64,000 nt of DNA. Origin: Streptococcus orisasini (GTDB lineage: Bacteria; Bacillota; Bacilli; Lactobacillales; Streptococcaceae). Below the pieces are notes generated by a model. It saw only the letters and a list, made by a program, of their open reading frames with translations. It had not been told where the DNA came from and did no database searches. A program made the translations under genes and the position numbers. Below, piece by piece: positions 17,383 to 30,126 of the stretch (the first letter of the stretch is position 1; each line of letters opens with the position of its first letter). The stretch is taken from assembly GCF_001431045.1 (NCBI RefSeq), contig NZ_BCLE01000022.1, positions 1 to 64,000 on the forward strand, given 5' to 3'.

Positions 17383-18990
17383 ATGTTAAATATTCTTTTA
17401 GCACTTGTTTTCTCCCTCATTGGTTTGGTTATTGGTTATGTTGTTATTTCAGCCCGATTAAACAGGGCTAAAGAAACGGCAGAACTGACTCTTTTAAATG
17501 CAGAACAAGATGCTGTCAATGCTCGGAGCAAGGCGGAAATGGATGCCGAGCATATCAGAACGACAGCAGAACGTGAGAGTAAGGCCTATAAAAAGGAACT
17601 GCTTTTAGAAGCAAAGGAAGAGGCTAGAAAATATCGAGAAGAGATTGAAAAAGAATTTAAATCTGAAAGACAAGAGCTCAAGCAAATGGAGACACGTTTA
17701 ACAGAACGTGCCAGCTCTCTTGATCGTAAAGATGAAAATTTAAGCAGTAAAGAACAGTTGCTTGATAGCAAAGAGCAAAGTCTGTCCGATAAATCTAGAC
17801 ATATTAATGAGCGAGAGCAGCAAGTTGAACAATTAGAGCTTAAGAAAACTGAGGAGCTGGAAAGAGTAGCAGCTTTAAGTCAGGATCAGGCGCGTGAAAT
17901 TATTCTTTCTGAAACAGAAAAAAAACTGTCGCACGACATTGCCAGCCGTATTAAAGAAGCAGATCGTGAAGTGAAAGATAAGGTTGATAAGACAGCTAAA
18001 AATCTACTAGCTCAGGCTATGCAGCGTCTGGCAGGAGATTATGTTACAGAGCAGACAATTACGACTGTTCACCTACCTGATGACAGTATGAAGGGGCGGA
18101 TTATTGGTCGAGAAGGCCGTAATATTCGTACCTTGGAGAGTCTGACAGGAATTGATATTATCATTGATGATACACCCGAAGTTGTTGTTCTATCAGGTTT
18201 TGATCCAATCCGCAGAGAAATTGCGCGAATGACTTTGGAAGCTTTGATTCAGGATGGCCGCATTCATCCGGCTCGAATTGAAGAATTGGTTGAAAAGAAT
18301 CGTCTGGAAATGGATAACCGCATCCGTGAATACGGTGAGGCAGCGGCCTTTGAAATCGGTGCTCCAAACCTTCATCCAGACTTGATTAAATTGATGGGAC
18401 GGTTGCAATTCCGTACGTCATACGGTCAAAACGTCCTGCGCCATTCGGTTGAAGTTGGTAAATTAGCTGGACTTTTGGCAAGCGAGCTGGGTGAAAATGT
18501 TGATTTGGCCCGCCGTGCCGGTTTCCTTCATGACATTGGAAAAGCTATTGACCGTGAGGTTGAAGGCAGTCACGTCGAGATTGGAACAGAATTCGCCCGC
18601 AAGTATAAGGAACATCCAGTTGTTATCAATACAATTGCCAGCCACCACGGTGATGTTGAACCAGAAACGGTGATTGCAGTCTTGGTAGCTGCTGCGGATG
18701 CTCTCAGCTCTGCTCGTCCCGGTGCTCGCAATGAGTCCATGGAAAATTACATTAAACGTTTACGCGATTTAGAAGAGATTGCAACAAGCTTTGAGGGTGT
18801 TCAAAACAGTTATGCCCTTCAGGCAGGACGCGAAATCCGCATCATGGTAGAACCCGCAAAACTATCTGATGATGATGTAACCATCATGGCTCATAAAGTG
18901 CGTGAAAAAATTGAAAGCAATTTGGATTACCCAGGCAATATTAAGGTGACCGTTATCCGTGAACTGCGCGCCATTGATTATGCCAAATAA
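17383..18990 (+). CDS. rny: Ribonuclease Y
   Basis: A membrane-anchored endoribonuclease that starts mRNA decay (CvfA in pathogenic cocci). The 535-residue protein has one N-terminal span (residues 1-21), a long charged coiled coil (about 25-205), a KH RNA-binding domain with [13 protein letters not shown] (about 239-251), and an HD phosphohydrolase domain with the metal-binding [10 protein letters not shown] (about 382-391) and the preceding RHSVEVG. Length and layout match B. subtilis RNase Y. AGAGGT stands before the ATG. Confidence 0.95.
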   Translation: MLNILLALVFSLIGLVIGYVVISARLNRAKETAELTLLNAEQDAVNARSKAEMDAEHIRTTAERESKAYKKELLLEAKEEARKYREEIEKEFKSERQELKQMETRLTERASSLDRKDENLSSKEQLLDSKEQSLSDKSRHINEREQQVEQLELKKTEELERVAALSQDQAREIILSETEKKLSHDIASRIKEADREVKDKVDKTAKNLLAQAMQRLAGDYVTEQTITTVHLPDDSMKGRIIGREGRNIRTLESLTGIDIIIDDTPEVVVLSGFDPIRREIARMTLEALIQDGRIHPARIEELVEKNRLEMDNRIREYGEAAAFEIGAPNLHPDLIKLMGRLQFRTSYGQNVLRHSVEVGKLAGLLASELGENVDLARRAGFLHDIGKAIDREVEGSHVEIGTEFARKYKEHPVVINTIASHHGDVEPETVIAVLVAAADALSSARPGARNESMENYIKRLRDLEEIATSFEGVQNSYALQAGREIRIMVEPAKLSDDDVTIMAHKVREKIESNLDYPGNIKVTVIRELRAIDYAK

Positions 18991-19927
<937 letters not shown>

Positions 19928-19947
19928 ATTAGAAAAGAGAAAAAACT

Positions 19948-20265
19948 ATGATGTTAAAACCTTCGATTGATACTTTATTGGATAGAGTACCATCAAAATA
20001 TTCCCTTGTAATGCTGCAGGCTAAGCGTGCGCATGAGCTTGAAGCCGGTGCAAATCCGACCCAAGAATTTTCATCAGTTAAGCCAACCCTCCAAGCACTT
20101 GAAGAAATTGAAGCAGGCAATGTTGTCATTCATCCTGATCCAGAAGCTAAGCGCGCGGCTGTGCGTGCCAAAGCGGAAGCCGAGCGTCTGGCTAAAGAAG
20201 AAGAAGAGCGTAAAATCAAGGAACAAATTGCTAAAGAAAAAGAAGAAGAAGGTGAAAAAATCTAA
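19948..20265 (+). CDS. rpoZ: RNA polymerase omega subunit
   Basis: A small RNA polymerase subunit that assists assembly. The 105-residue protein has the family core [22 protein letters not shown] (about residues 8-29) followed by a Lys/Glu-rich tail (about 65-105), typical of streptococcal RpoZ. Two adjacent ATG codons (19948, 19951) are possible starts. The upstream site is a weak GAAAAGAGAAAA, so translation may depend on coupling to gmk 20 bp upstream. Confidence 0.9.
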   Translation: MMLKPSIDTLLDRVPSKYSLVMLQAKRAHELEAGANPTQEFSSVKPTLQALEEIEAGNVVIHPDPEAKRAAVRAKAEAERLAKEEEERKIKEQIAKEKEEEGEKI

Positions 20266-20306
20266 GGTTGGCATCAATCTTAGATTTTTCATATTTGAGG
20301 TAGATG

Positions 20307-22691
20307 ATGGTAAAAATTGCAGAGGTTATTGTAGATGTGCCTTTAATGCAGACGGATAAACCCTTTTCTTATAAAATTCCGGAAGAACTGTCATCGGTCC
20401 TTGTGGCAGGATCCCGTGTTCATGTGCCTTTTGGCAGGGGAAACCGTCTTTTGCAGGGTTTTGTGGTCAATATTGCTGAAGGAGAAGATGACCAGTTAAA
20501 ACCTTTGGTTGAAGTTTTAGATGCAGAGCCAGTGCTCAATCAAGAACAGCTGCTGCTTTCAGACAAAATGCGTAAGACTGTTTTTTCCTATAAAATTTCG
20601 ATTTTGAAAGCCATGCTTCCCAGCCTCTTAAATTCCAACTATGATCGCCTGTTAAAGCCTCAAGATGGTCTGACTCAGGCAGATGAGTTGCTTATTTTTG
20701 CTGGCCGAAAACAGGTTAATTTTTCGCAGCTAAGTCAGGAAGCTCAGCTGAAAAGTATGCGTTTGATCCAAGCGGGTAAAATTGAGGTATCTTATGTTGC
20801 CAAGGATAAAAAGAATATTAAGACGCAAAAATATTATGAAGTTGATGTCGAAAAATTAGCAGACTTAACTGTCAGCAAGCGGGCTAAAAAGCGGCAGGAG
20901 TTAAAAGATTACCTTTTCAGTCATCCCAAGGGTCAGGCTCTCTCAGAACTGACGCATCTTTTTTCACGGGAAGTTGTCCGTTATTTTATTTCAGAGGACA
21001 TTCTGAAGATAAGAGAAGTAGAAGTCAACCGCAGTGCAGCTCATTTTGAAGCTGTCACCCAGTCTGATTTTTTGGACTTAAATGAAGAACAAAAGCTTGC
21101 TGTTGCGAAAATAACTGCTGATATTGGGAATAGCAGCAGACCCTACCTGTTGGAAGGAATTACTGGCAGCGGGAAAACAGAAGTTTACCTACATGTGATC
21201 GATAGAACCTTGAAAATGGGAAAGACGGCTATCGTTTTAGTGCCAGAAATTTCTTTGACACCGCAGATGACCAACCGTTTTATTTCTCGCTTTGGCAGTC
21301 AGGTGGCCATTATGCACTCAGGCTTATCTGACGGTGAGAAATTTGATGAGTGGCGCAAGATCAAATCCGGTCAAGCCCGTGTTGTTGTCGGTGCGCGCTC
21401 AGCTATTTTTGCACCTGTGGAAAATATTGGCGCCATCATTATTGATGAGGAACACGAAGCAAGCTATAAGCAGGAGTCAAATCCTCGTTATCATGCGCGT
21501 GATGTAGCCCTGCTGCGAGCTGACTATCACAAGGCGGTGCTTGTTTTAGGCAGTGCTACGCCCAGCATTGAAAGCAGGGCTCGAGCTAGCCGCGATGTCT
21601 ACCAGCTTGTGAAATTATCTAAACGGGCTAATCCCTTGGCTCAGGTGCCCAAGGTGGAAATTATTGATTTTCGTGATTTTATAGGTCGACAGGAAGTAAG
21701 TAATTTAACGCCAGTACTGATTGATAAAATTAAGGACAGGCTGGCCAAAAATGAGCAAACAGTGCTTATGCTTAACCGCCGCGGCTATTCCAGTTTTATT
21801 ATGTGCCGGGACTGTGGCTATGTGGACAATTGTCCTAATTGTGATATTTCCTTGACCTTACACATGGATACAAAAACCATGAATTGCCATTATTGCGGCT
21901 TTTCTAAAAGTATTCCGCGCAGTTGTCCTAACTGCAGCAGCAAGAAAATTCGTTATTACGGGACTGGAACGCAGAAAGCTTACGATGAGCTGCTTCAAGT
22001 GCTGCCAAATGCTCGAGTTTTGCGTATGGATGTTGACACAACCAGAAAAAAAGGAGCCCATGAAAAGATTCTCAGGGTCTTTGGCAGAGGAGAAGCTGAT
22101 ATTCTTCTGGGTACTCAGATGATTGCCAAAGGACTTGACTTTCCTAATGTTACTTTAGTGGGGGTTTTAAATGCAGATACTTCTTTGAATCTGCCTGATT
22201 TTCGCTCCAGTGAGCGGACTTTTCAGCTCTTAACTCAGGTAGCTGGCCGGGCAGGACGGGCTGATAAACCTGGTGAAGTTTTGATACAGACCTATAACCC
22301 CAATCATTATGCCATCCAAATGGCTAAGAATCAAGATTATGAAGCCTTTTATCGTCGGGAAATGGCTATTCGCCGTAGTTTGGCCTATCCGCCTTACTAC
22401 TTTACTGTAGGTTTGACTCTGTCGCATAAGGACGAGCAGGAGGTCATCAAAAAATCTTATGAAGTGATGGCTCTTCTTAGGGCTGAGCTGACGGATAAGA
22501 TTAAAATTTTGGGTCCAACACCCAAACCTATCGCTAGGACGCATAATCTCTACCACTATCAAATTATTATTAAGTACCGTTTTGAGGAGCATTTGGAGTC
22601 TGTTTTGAACCAGATTCTGGATTTAACGCAGAAAAAAGAAAATCGCGATTTGCGTTTGATTATTGACCATGAACCGCAGAGCTTTATGTAA
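20307..22691 (+). CDS. priA: Primosomal helicase PriA
   Basis: The 3'-5' helicase that restarts stalled replication forks by loading the primosome. The 794-residue protein has an N-terminal DNA-binding region (1-105), a helicase core with Walker [10 protein letters not shown] (about 284-292), DEEH, and a zinc-binding insert with eight cysteines in [13 protein letters not shown]...CHYCGF...CPNC (about 498-555). The start at 20307 is preferred over the adjacent ATG at 20304 because GAGG ends 6 nt before it, against only 3 nt for the first. Confidence 0.95.
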   Translation: MVKIAEVIVDVPLMQTDKPFSYKIPEELSSVLVAGSRVHVPFGRGNRLLQGFVVNIAEGEDDQLKPLVEVLDAEPVLNQEQLLLSDKMRKTVFSYKISILKAMLPSLLNSNYDRLLKPQDGLTQADELLIFAGRKQVNFSQLSQEAQLKSMRLIQAGKIEVSYVAKDKKNIKTQKYYEVDVEKLADLTVSKRAKKRQELKDYLFSHPKGQALSELTHLFSREVVRYFISEDILKIREVEVNRSAAHFEAVTQSDFLDLNEEQKLAVAKITADIGNSSRPYLLEGITGSGKTEVYLHVIDRTLKMGKTAIVLVPEISLTPQMTNRFISRFGSQVAIMHSGLSDGEKFDEWRKIKSGQARVVVGARSAIFAPVENIGAIIIDEEHEASYKQESNPRYHARDVALLRADYHKAVLVLGSATPSIESRARASRDVYQLVKLSKRANPLAQVPKVEIIDFRDFIGRQEVSNLTPVLIDKIKDRLAKNEQTVLMLNRRGYSSFIMCRDCGYVDNCPNCDISLTLHMDTKTMNCHYCGFSKSIPRSCPNCSSKKIRYYGTGTQKAYDELLQVLPNARVLRMDVDTTRKKGAHEKILRVFGRGEADILLGTQMIAKGLDFPNVTLVGVLNADTSLNLPDFRSSERTFQLLTQVAGRAGRADKPGEVLIQTYNPNHYAIQMAKNQDYEAFYRREMAIRRSLAYPPYYFTVGLTLSHKDEQEVIKKSYEVMALLRAELTDKIKILGPTPKPIARTHNLYHYQIIIKYRFEEHLESVLNQILDLTQKKENRDLRLIIDHEPQSFM

Positions 22692-22726
22692 AAGATTTGC
22701 AAGCTAATAATGTTAATGAGGTTAAA

Positions 22727-23662
22727 ATGACAAAATTAATTTTTATGGGAACACCTGATTTTTCAGCAACAGTACTCAAGGGGCTTTTAACAGATGACCG
22801 TTATGAGATTGCCGCGGTTGTCACTCAACCAGACCGGGCTGTTGGCCGCAAGAAAGAAATCAAGATGACGCCTGTTAAACAGCTGGCTTTGGAGCACGGG
22901 GTGACCGTTTACCAGCCTGAAAAACTGTCAGGCTCTCCCGAGATGGCTGAACTGATCAATATGGGAGCCGATGGCATTGTCACAGCTGCTTTTGGTCAGT
23001 TTTTGCCCATGAAGCTGATTGACAGTGTTGGTTTTGCTGTCAATGTCCATGCGTCGTTGCTGCCCAAATACAGAGGCGGAGCTCCTATCCATTATGCCCT
23101 TATCAAGGGAGATAAGGAAGCTGGTGTAACTATCATGGAAATGGTTAAAGAGATGGATGCCGGTGATATGGTGGCCAAAGCCTCAATACCGATTGCCGAT
23201 GAGGATAATGTTGGAACCCTGTTTGAAAAATTAGCAACTGTCGGTCGTGACCTGCTTTTAGAAACCCTGCCTGCCTATATTGCTGGTGACATCACTCCTC
23301 AACCGCAGGATGAGAGTCAAGCCACTTTCTCACCCAACATTAGACCAGAAGAAGAGCGTATTGATTGGAACAAATCTGCCCGCGAGATTTTCAATCAGGT
23401 ACGGGGCATGAATCCGTGGCCTGTTGCCCATACTCTTTTAAATCAGCAGCGCTTTAAAATCTATGAGGTACAAGAGGTTGAAGGCAGCGGCAAGCCGGGC
23501 GAGATTATTGAGAAAACGAAGAAAATCCTGGTCGTAGCTGCGGCTCAGGGAGCCTTGTCCTTAAAAATAGTACAGCCAGCTGGCAAACCAAAGATGGCTG
23601 TTGCTGACTTTTTAAATGGTTTGGGTCAAAAACTTAAAGTGGGTGATTATTTTGGAGAGTAA
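22727..23662 (+). CDS. fmt: Methionyl-tRNA formyltransferase
   Basis: It formylates Met-tRNAi using 10-formyl-tetrahydrofolate, making the initiator tRNA. The 311-residue protein has the FMGTPDFS start, the folate and catalytic motif [14 protein letters not shown] (about residues 108-121) and the C-terminal tRNA-binding domain beginning near residue 205. The start at 22727 has GAGG 5 nt upstream; a TTG 30 bp earlier has no ribosome site. Its end overlaps rsmB. Confidence 0.95.
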   Translation: MTKLIFMGTPDFSATVLKGLLTDDRYEIAAVVTQPDRAVGRKKEIKMTPVKQLALEHGVTVYQPEKLSGSPEMAELINMGADGIVTAAFGQFLPMKLIDSVGFAVNVHASLLPKYRGGAPIHYALIKGDKEAGVTIMEMVKEMDAGDMVAKASIPIADEDNVGTLFEKLATVGRDLLLETLPAYIAGDITPQPQDESQATFSPNIRPEEERIDWNKSAREIFNQVRGMNPWPVAHTLLNQQRFKIYEVQEVEGSGKPGEIIEKTKKILVVAAAQGALSLKIVQPAGKPKMAVADFLNGLGQKLKVGDYFGE

Positions 23663-24965
23663 ACAGCAGCTTGCCCGCAGCGGTGCCCTTACTGTTTTGA
23701 CGGATATTTTTGATAAGGGAGCTTACAGTAATATTGCCCTGAATCATTATCTAAAAAACCACAGCCTCTCTCAGCAGGATAAGGCTTTGCTGACCGAACT
23801 TGTTTACGGGAGCTTAAGCAGAAAAATAACCTTGGAGTGGTATCTGGCTCATTATATTGAAGATCGCAACCGATTGGAAACATGGGTCTATTATTTGCTG
23901 ATGCTTAGCCTTTATCAGATTCTTTATCTGGATAAAATCCCTGAACACGCCATTGTCAATGATGCAGTAACGATTGCTAAAAAGCGGCATCAGGGTGCTG
24001 CTAAGCTGGTCAATGCTGTTTTAAGACAGTTTTTGCGGCAGGAAATTCCAGATGTAAAGGCGATTAAGCGAAAAAATAAGCGTTATTCGGTTGAGTACTC
24101 GCTGCCAGTCTGGCTGGTTAAAAAAATAATTGATGAGTTCGGTGAAGACAGGGCTGTTGCCATCTTCAAAAGCCTTTTAATCCGCAGTAAAGCTAGTATC
24201 CGTGTGGTCAATCCGGCTGAATTAGAGAAAGTAAAGCGGATGACTGGCTCAGAAAAGTCTGTTTTGTCCCCTGTCGGTCTCGTCAAAGCAGCTGGCCATT
24301 TTAGCGACAGTGATCTTTTCAAAGAGGGAAAAATTACCATTCAGGACGAGAGCAGCCAATTAGTCGCACCAACTTTAGAACTTCAAGAAGACGATAGTGT
24401 TCTTGATGCCTGCAGTGCTCCCGGAGGTAAAGCTGTTCATCTGGCTTCTTATTTAAAAAGCGGTCGTCTTACAGCTCTGGATTTGTATGATCATAAATTA
24501 AAATTAATTGAGGACAATGCTCGGCGACTAGGCGTATCAGATAAAATTAAAACGCAAAAGCTGGATGCCAGAAAAGTTCACGAGCAATTTGCTCCGGATA
24601 CATTTGATAAAATTTTAGTGGATGCTCCCTGCTCAGGAATTGGTTTAATCAGGCGCAAACCTGATATTAAATACAACAAGGCCGGTCAAGACCTGCTTAG
24701 CCTGCAAAAAATTCAGCTGGAGATTTTAGATAGTGTTTGCCAAACTATAAAAAAAGGTGGTATAATAACATACAGTACGTGTACCATCTTTAAAGAAGAA
24801 AATCAGATGGTACTTAAACAATTTTTGGATGGACATCCGAATTTTGAACAGGTCAAATTACATCATAAACAAGAAGATATTGTTGTTGATGGCTGTCTTG
24901 TGATTACGCCTGAGCAATATCTGACAGACGGCTTTTTCATCAGTCAAATAAAGCGTATTTCATAG
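23652..24965 (+). CDS. rsmB: 16S rRNA m5C967 methyltransferase RsmB
   Basis: It methylates a cytosine of 16S rRNA (Sun/RsmB/F family). The 437-residue protein has an N-terminal NusB-like domain (1-135), a linker, and a SAM domain with [14 protein letters not shown], then the two catalytic cysteines in DAPCSGIG and STCTIF. No ATG is available. TTG at 23652 gives [16 protein letters not shown], which matches the family's usual beginning and has GTGGGTG upstream; GTG at 23643 is the alternative. The start lies inside the last 11 bp of fmt. Confidence 0.9.
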   Translation: MESKQQLARSGALTVLTDIFDKGAYSNIALNHYLKNHSLSQQDKALLTELVYGSLSRKITLEWYLAHYIEDRNRLETWVYYLLMLSLYQILYLDKIPEHAIVNDAVTIAKKRHQGAAKLVNAVLRQFLRQEIPDVKAIKRKNKRYSVEYSLPVWLVKKIIDEFGEDRAVAIFKSLLIRSKASIRVVNPAELEKVKRMTGSEKSVLSPVGLVKAAGHFSDSDLFKEGKITIQDESSQLVAPTLELQEDDSVLDACSAPGGKAVHLASYLKSGRLTALDLYDHKLKLIEDNARRLGVSDKIKTQKLDARKVHEQFAPDTFDKILVDAPCSGIGLIRRKPDIKYNKAGQDLLSLQKIQLEILDSVCQTIKKGGIITYSTCTIFKEENQMVLKQFLDGHPNFEQVKLHHKQEDIVVDGCLVITPEQYLTDGFFISQIKRIS

Positions 24966-24985
24966 GATTTAGAAGGAGGCTGACT

Positions 24986-25747
24986 TTGTCAGACAATGAG
25001 CACATGAAAATTTCCCTTGTTACAGATATTGGACAAAAGCGCTCCAATAATCAGGATTTTATCAATAAATTTGATAATCATTCTGGGAATACCTTGATTG
25101 TATTAGCAGATGGTATGGGTGGGCACCGTGCCGGAAATATCGCCAGTGAGATGACAGTTACCGATCTGGGTCGCGAGTGGCTTAACACTGATTTGACAGA
25201 TTTGGGACAGATTCGCGACTGGTTGGTAAATAATATTGAAATTGTCAACCGCCGCATTTATGAGCTTGGACAGACTGAAGATTTTCAGGGAATGGGAACT
25301 ACCATTGAAGCTTTGGTCGTTGTAGATTGTAATGTCCTTTTTGCTCATATTGGCGATTCACGTATCGGTTTAATCCGTGATGGTGTTTACACACAATTAA
25401 CCAGTGATCATTCTTTGGTCAATGAATTGGTTAAAGCTGGACAGCTGACAGAAGAAGAAGCTGCCAGTCATCCGCAAAAAAATATCATTACTCAGTCTAT
25501 TGGACAGGCCAGTCCAGTTGAGCCAGATCTTGGCATTCAAACCTTAGGGGAAAATGATTATCTTCTTGTCAATAGTGACGGCCTGACAAATATGATTTCT
25601 AATGAAACAATTGTAAGTGTTTTAGCTGATGAGAATAAAAATCTGGACGAAAAAGCTGAAACCTTAATTCAATTAGCCAATGATGCAGGCGGTTTTGATA
25701 ATATTACCGTTGCTTTGATTCACGCCGAAAGAGAGGGAGATGAATGA
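24986..25747 (+). CDS. pppL: PP2C-family Ser/Thr phosphatase
   Basis: This metal-dependent phosphatase reverses phosphorylation by the co-encoded kinase StkP. The 253-residue protein has PP2C motifs: [33 protein letters not shown] and GGFDNITV with the metal-binding aspartates. The start is TTG at 24986, supported by a perfect AAGGAGG 6 nt upstream. An internal ATG at 25004 gives the shorter form often annotated but has only a weak site. Overlaps stkP by 4 bp (ATGA). Confidence 0.93.
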   Translation: MSDNEHMKISLVTDIGQKRSNNQDFINKFDNHSGNTLIVLADGMGGHRAGNIASEMTVTDLGREWLNTDLTDLGQIRDWLVNNIEIVNRRIYELGQTEDFQGMGTTIEALVVVDCNVLFAHIGDSRIGLIRDGVYTQLTSDHSLVNELVKAGQLTEEEAASHPQKNIITQSIGQASPVEPDLGIQTLGENDYLLVNSDGLTNMISNETIVSVLADENKNLDEKAETLIQLANDAGGFDNITVALIHAEREGDE

Positions 25748-27591
25748 TTCAGATTGGCAAATTATTTGCTGGTCGTTATCGAATTCTCCAGTCTATTGGA
25801 CGAGGCGGGATGGCCGATGTTTATTTAGCTAATGACTTGATTCTGGATAATGAAGAAGTGGCCATAAAAGTGCTGCGGACAAATTATCAGACGGATCAAG
25901 TTGCTGTAACGCGTTTTCAGCGGGAAGCGCGTGCTATGGCAGAGCTTAATCATCCTAATATTGTCGCCATTCGTGATATTGGAGAAGAAGACGGTCAGCA
26001 GTTCCTTGCGATGGAATATGTTGATGGTGCTGACTTGAAAAAATATATTCAAGATCACGCGCCTTTATCGAATGCTGAAGTCATTCGAATCATGAAAGAG
26101 GTTCTCTCTGCGATGACCCTTGCCCATCAAAAAGGGATTATTCATCGTGATTTAAAACCTCAGAATGTTCTTTTAACAAAAGACGGAACGGCCAAGGTAA
26201 CGGACTTTGGTATTGCAGTAGCTTTTGCTGAGACCAGTTTAACGCAGACAAATTCAATGCTGGGCAGTGTTCACTACCTGTCTCCTGAACAGGCGCGCGG
26301 TTCAAAAGCAACAGTTCAAAGTGATATTTACGCTATGGGAATCATGCTCTTTGAAATGTTGACAGGGCATATTCCTTATGATGGTGACAGTGCTGTGACC
26401 ATTGCATTGCAGCATTTTCAAAAACCTCTGCCTTCTATCCTTGCGGAAAATAGAAATGTTCCTCAGGCTCTGGAAAACGTTGTTATTAAAGCAACAGCTA
26501 AACGCCTGTCTAACCGCTATAGTTCAACACAAGAGATGTTGCAGGATTTGAGGACCTGTTTGCAGCCTAGCCGCAGCCGTGAAAGAAAATTGGTTTTTAA
26601 TGACACTGCTGATACGAAGCCCTTACCTAAACTTGAGCAGGCTGCAGCAGCCCAGTCCTTAAAGAACAAGGCGGCTAATCTAGATAAAACAAGTAGCCAT
26701 CCTAAGCCCAAACCAAAGCTGCAGGATAAGCCTAAAAAGAAGGGACGCTTTTTATCTCGTTTCTTCAAGCTTTTCTTTGCTTTGGTTTTCATTGGCGTTA
26801 TTGTCTTAGCCTATCTCATTTTGAGTAAGCCGAGTAATGTCTCTGTACCTAATGTTTCAGGAAATAAACTGTCAACTGCCAAGACAATTATTAGAAACTC
26901 AGGATTAAAGATTGGTCAGGTTCGTAAAATTGAAGACGACAGCGTGGCTAGTGGCAAGGTTGTGCGGACAAATCCGAGTGCAGGAACCAAAAAACGTGAA
27001 GGTTCCCGTGTTGATCTGTTTGTAGCAAGCTCTAAAGGCTTTAAGATGGAGGACTATACTGGTCAAGATTACCAAGATGTTATTGATAATTTAACCAATA
27101 ATTATGGTGTCTCCAGAAAAAATATTGTTTTAAAAGAAGTTTCATCAGATGAGTACAGCAGCGGAACAGTTATCAGCCAGTCACCAACACCTGGCAAAAC
27201 CTATCGTCCCGGCAGCGGTAAGAAGATTAGGCTCAAAGTTGTTAAAATCACTATGCCTAATCTTAAAAATACAAGCTATGAAGCGGCTGTCAATACTCTG
27301 ACATCCATGGGAATTTCATCAAGCCGTATAAAGGTTTATGACGCCAGCGATTATTCAACAGAAATTTCTTCACCATCATCTTCTGCCTTAGTTGTTGGTC
27401 AAAAGCCTTACTATGGTGAAACGGTCAGTCTGTCTTCTGATGAGGAAGTAATCTTGTATGTTTCAACATCAAGTATTTCTAATTCTCATCCATCTTCAAC
27501 TGAAAGATCTGAAGAAGAAACAACTGTTACAGAAGAAAAGACAACACAGGCAACCAGTGATGAAACAACCGTGGCTTCAACTTCAAATTAA
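25744..27591 (+). CDS. stkP: PASTA-domain Ser/Thr protein kinase
   Basis: A membrane kinase that senses peptidoglycan and phosphorylates division proteins such as MapZ and GpsB. The 615-residue protein has a kinase domain (about 12-270) with GRGGMADVY, the catalytic HRDLKPQN and DFGIA, a basic juxtamembrane stretch, one span (about 341-361) and three extracellular PASTA repeats (about 366-433, 434-502, 503-578), then a Ser/Thr/Glu-rich tail. Three PASTA repeats rather than the pneumococcal four fits S. mutans PknB as I recall. Also called pknB. Confidence 0.93.
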   Translation: MIQIGKLFAGRYRILQSIGRGGMADVYLANDLILDNEEVAIKVLRTNYQTDQVAVTRFQREARAMAELNHPNIVAIRDIGEEDGQQFLAMEYVDGADLKKYIQDHAPLSNAEVIRIMKEVLSAMTLAHQKGIIHRDLKPQNVLLTKDGTAKVTDFGIAVAFAETSLTQTNSMLGSVHYLSPEQARGSKATVQSDIYAMGIMLFEMLTGHIPYDGDSAVTIALQHFQKPLPSILAENRNVPQALENVVIKATAKRLSNRYSSTQEMLQDLRTCLQPSRSRERKLVFNDTADTKPLPKLEQAAAAQSLKNKAANLDKTSSHPKPKPKLQDKPKKKGRFLSRFFKLFFALVFIGVIVLAYLILSKPSNVSVPNVSGNKLSTAKTIIRNSGLKIGQVRKIEDDSVASGKVVRTNPSAGTKKREGSRVDLFVASSKGFKMEDYTGQDYQDVIDNLTNNYGVSRKNIVLKEVSSDEYSSGTVISQSPTPGKTYRPGSGKKIRLKVVKITMPNLKNTSYEAAVNTLTSMGISSSRIKVYDASDYSTEISSPSSSALVVGQKPYYGETVSLSSDEEVILYVSTSSISNSHPSSTERSEEETTVTEEKTTQATSDETTVASTSN

Positions 27592-27634
27592 ATCAACAAT
27601 ACGATAGCAACTAATTCGTTTTATAAAAAATTAG

Positions 27635-27680
27635 GAGAAGGGACAGCTGCCCCAAGATTGGAGTGGCACCTTCTCTTTTT
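27635..27680 (+). terminator. stkP terminator
   Basis: GAGAAGG (27635-27641) and CCTTCTC (27669-27675) pair, with partial inner pairing, followed by TTTTT. It separates the long gmk-stkP run from liaFSR. Confidence 0.7.
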
Positions 27681-27685
27681 GCTTG

Positions 27686-27724
27686 TTGACAGCAGATGAA
27701 ATTTATCTTAAATTTTGGTACAAT
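27686..27724 (+). promoter_or_regulatory. liaF promoter region
   Basis: TTGACA (27686-27691) is 17 bp from TAAATT (27709-27714). An extended -10, TGGTACAAT (TACAAT at 27719-27724), is a second candidate. Both lie within 70 bp of the liaF start. Confidence 0.5.
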
Positions 27725-27755
27725 GGCTTAGAATTATAAGACTTGAAGGTAACCT

Positions 27756-28451
27756 ATGCGAAAATTCCAATTTTTTCTAGTTGTTGAAACAATTTTAATC
27801 GCCTTGGCTTTTATGACCATTTTAGCCAGCGATTTATCAAGTTTCATTTTAATTCTAGTGATTACACTTTTAGCCTTGAGATTTTACCGTCTGGGCAGTA
27901 AAAATGATTTCTTGCTAACAGCTAGTCTATTGCTGCTTTTTCTGATTTTCATGCTGAATCCCTATACGATTGCTGCAGTGCTTGTGGGGATCCTCTATGC
28001 AATGATTAATCATTTTGCTCAGGTTAAAAAGAAAAATCGTTACGCTTTATTAAAACTGCAGGAAGAAGGACTCAATGTTACCAAGAAACCACACCAATGG
28101 GTTGGCAATAATGAGTATATTGAGACTGATTCTTATGCCTTTGACGATATTAATGTTATTCGGATAAGCGGCAGTGATGTGATTAATTTGAGTCAGGTGA
28201 TTATGATGGGACAGGATAATCTCGTCATCATTCGCAAGGTTTATGGACCTACCAAGATCTTAGTTCCTGTTGATGTTGCTGTAAAGCTAGATGTCAGCAG
28301 TATTTATGGAAGTGTTCGCTTCTTTGATTCGCCTGAATATGACCTGCGCAATGAAAGCATTAAGCTAATCGATAACAAGACGGATCTGACCAAGTCGGTT
28401 AAGATTATTGTAAATGTCATTGCAGGGATAGTGGAGGTGGAACGTATATGA
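27756..28451 (+). CDS. liaF: Cell-envelope stress regulator LiaF
   Basis: LiaF restrains the LiaSR two-component system until the wall is damaged by lipid II antibiotics. The 231-residue protein has hydrophobic N-terminal spans (about 5-25, 28-47, 52-90) and a soluble C-terminal domain ending in the LiaF-like region (DVAVKLDVSSIYGSVRFF). It overlaps liaS by 4 bp. Order liaF-liaS-liaR is conserved in Firmicutes. Confidence 0.9.
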   Translation: MRKFQFFLVVETILIALAFMTILASDLSSFILILVITLLALRFYRLGSKNDFLLTASLLLLFLIFMLNPYTIAAVLVGILYAMINHFAQVKKKNRYALLKLQEEGLNVTKKPHQWVGNNEYIETDSYAFDDINVIRISGSDVINLSQVIMMGQDNLVIIRKVYGPTKILVPVDVAVKLDVSSIYGSVRFFDSPEYDLRNESIKLIDNKTDLTKSVKIIVNVIAGIVEVERI

Positions 28452-29452
28452 GAAAACGAACTATTTTTATGATTTTTCTCTATGCTGCAGTTACCATTAT
28501 TTCTATTGTTTTTGTCATCATTAACAGTCTCAATCTTGACTTAACTGATTTGCTGAAAGACTGGGTGGTTATGGAGCAGTTCAGCCTATCGCTTCTTGCA
28601 GCTTTTATTTCTCTGACCTTTCTGTTACTGTTGGTGTGGATGATTGTTGATGACAGTAGTAAAAGGCATTTAAATCAAAATTTAAGACGAATTCTGCTTA
28701 ACCAAGCCATTACTCAGGAAAATGATACCGAACTTGGAAAAAATGTCAACCGTCTGTCTAATAAGATGCAGCAGCTGACCAACAATTTACAAAAAACAGA
28801 AAATGCCTATATTGCCAGCAGCCAGGAAATTGTCAAGAAGGAAAGAAAAAGAATTGCCCGCGATTTGCATGATACGGTCAGTCAGGAGCTGTTTGCTTCC
28901 TCGATGATTCTATCAGGAGTTTCACACAATTTGGAACAGCTGGAAAAAGAACAGTTGCAGACACAGCTTCTAGCCGTAGAGGATATGCTGAATAATGCTC
29001 AAAATGACTTGCGGATCCTTCTTTTGCATCTGCGTCCGACCGAGTTGGAAGGCAAAACGCTGTCAGAAGGATTAGCTATGATTATTAAAGAGCTGACAGA
29101 TAAAAGCAATATTGAAGTCGTTTATAAAGAAAATATTGATAAACTCCCTAAAACGATTGAAAGTAATTTCTTCCGTATTGCTCAAGAATTTATTAGCAAT
29201 ACCTTGAAACATGCCAAGGCCAGCCGGATGGAAATCTACTTGTATCAGACCCCCTCTGACGTTCAGCTCAAGATGATTGATGATGGAATTGGTTTTGACA
29301 TGGATGCTGTTCGTGATTTAAGCTATGGTCTGAAAAACATTGAGGACCGTGTCAATGATTTGGCTGGCGTGGTGTCCTTCTTAAGTGCTAAAGATAAGGG
29401 AGTTGTTATGGATATTCATGTGCCAGTAATGAAAGGAGATGTTGATGAGTAA
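28448..29452 (+). CDS. liaS: Sensor histidine kinase LiaS
   Basis: A membrane kinase of the NarL-type family that phosphorylates LiaR upon envelope stress. The 334-residue protein has two spans (about 7-27 and 45-67) with only a short external loop, the intramembrane-sensing layout. The HisKA_3 motif RKRIARDLHDTVSQ carries the phospho-histidine (about residue 140). The ATPase part has NTLKHAKA and GIGFD...YGLKNIEDRV. Starts at GTATATGAG overlapping liaF and overlaps liaR. Confidence 0.93.
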   Translation: MRKRTIFMIFLYAAVTIISIVFVIINSLNLDLTDLLKDWVVMEQFSLSLLAAFISLTFLLLLVWMIVDDSSKRHLNQNLRRILLNQAITQENDTELGKNVNRLSNKMQQLTNNLQKTENAYIASSQEIVKKERKRIARDLHDTVSQELFASSMILSGVSHNLEQLEKEQLQTQLLAVEDMLNNAQNDLRILLLHLRPTELEGKTLSEGLAMIIKELTDKSNIEVVYKENIDKLPKTIESNFFRIAQEFISNTLKHAKASRMEIYLYQTPSDVQLKMIDDGIGFDMDAVRDLSYGLKNIEDRVNDLAGVVSFLSAKDKGVVMDIHVPVMKGDVDE

Positions 29453-30086
29453 AATTAAGGTTATTCTGGTTGATGACCATGAGATGGTAAGATTGGGTTT
29501 AAAGAGCTTTCTTAATCTGCAGCCGGATGTTGAGGTCGTCGGTGAAGCCAGCAATGGCCGCCAAGGAATTGACCTAGCGCTAGAATTAAAGCCGGATGTT
29601 GTCGTCATGGATCTTGTCATGCCTGAAATGGATGGTGTTGAGGCAACGCTTGAATTGCTGAAGCAATGGAAAGATGCCAAGATTTTAGTGCTGACTAGCT
29701 ATTTGGATAATGAAAAGATTTATCCAGTCATTGAAGCTGGAGCTAAGGGCTACATGCTGAAAACTTCCAGTGCTGCAGAAATTTTGAACGCCATTAAAAA
29801 AGTTGCTAAGGGTGATTTGGCCATTGAGACCGAGGTTGATAAGAAAATCAAGGCCCACCATGATAATCCTGATTTACATGAGGATCTGACAGCCAGGGAA
29901 CGGGATATTTTGAGATTGCTCGCCAAAGGTTATGACAATCAAACAATAGCTGATGAACTTTTCATCTCTTTAAAAACTGTGAAAACCCATGTTTCTAACA
30001 TTCTGTCAAAATTGCAGGTAGATGATCGGACACAGGCCGTTATCTACGCTTTTCAGCATCATTTAGTACCGCAGGATGAAGATTAG
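29445..30086 (+). CDS. liaR: Response regulator LiaR
   Basis: The DNA-binding partner of LiaS. The 213-residue protein has a receiver domain with the phospho-acceptor in VVVMDLVMPEMDG (Asp56) and a NarL-type helix-turn-helix at the C-terminus (LTARERDILRLLAKGYDNQTIADEL). The start at 29445 leaves 6 nt after AAAGGAG; the ATG at 29439 touches the ribosome site directly and is unlikely. It overlaps liaS by 8 bp. Confidence 0.92.
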   Translation: MSKIKVILVDDHEMVRLGLKSFLNLQPDVEVVGEASNGRQGIDLALELKPDVVVMDLVMPEMDGVEATLELLKQWKDAKILVLTSYLDNEKIYPVIEAGAKGYMLKTSSAAEILNAIKKVAKGDLAIETEVDKKIKAHHDNPDLHEDLTARERDILRLLAKGYDNQTIADELFISLKTVKTHVSNILSKLQVDDRTQAVIYAFQHHLVPQDED

Positions 30087-30126
30087 TATGTTATAATAGA
30101 GAAGACAATGTCGCAAGGGATGAAAA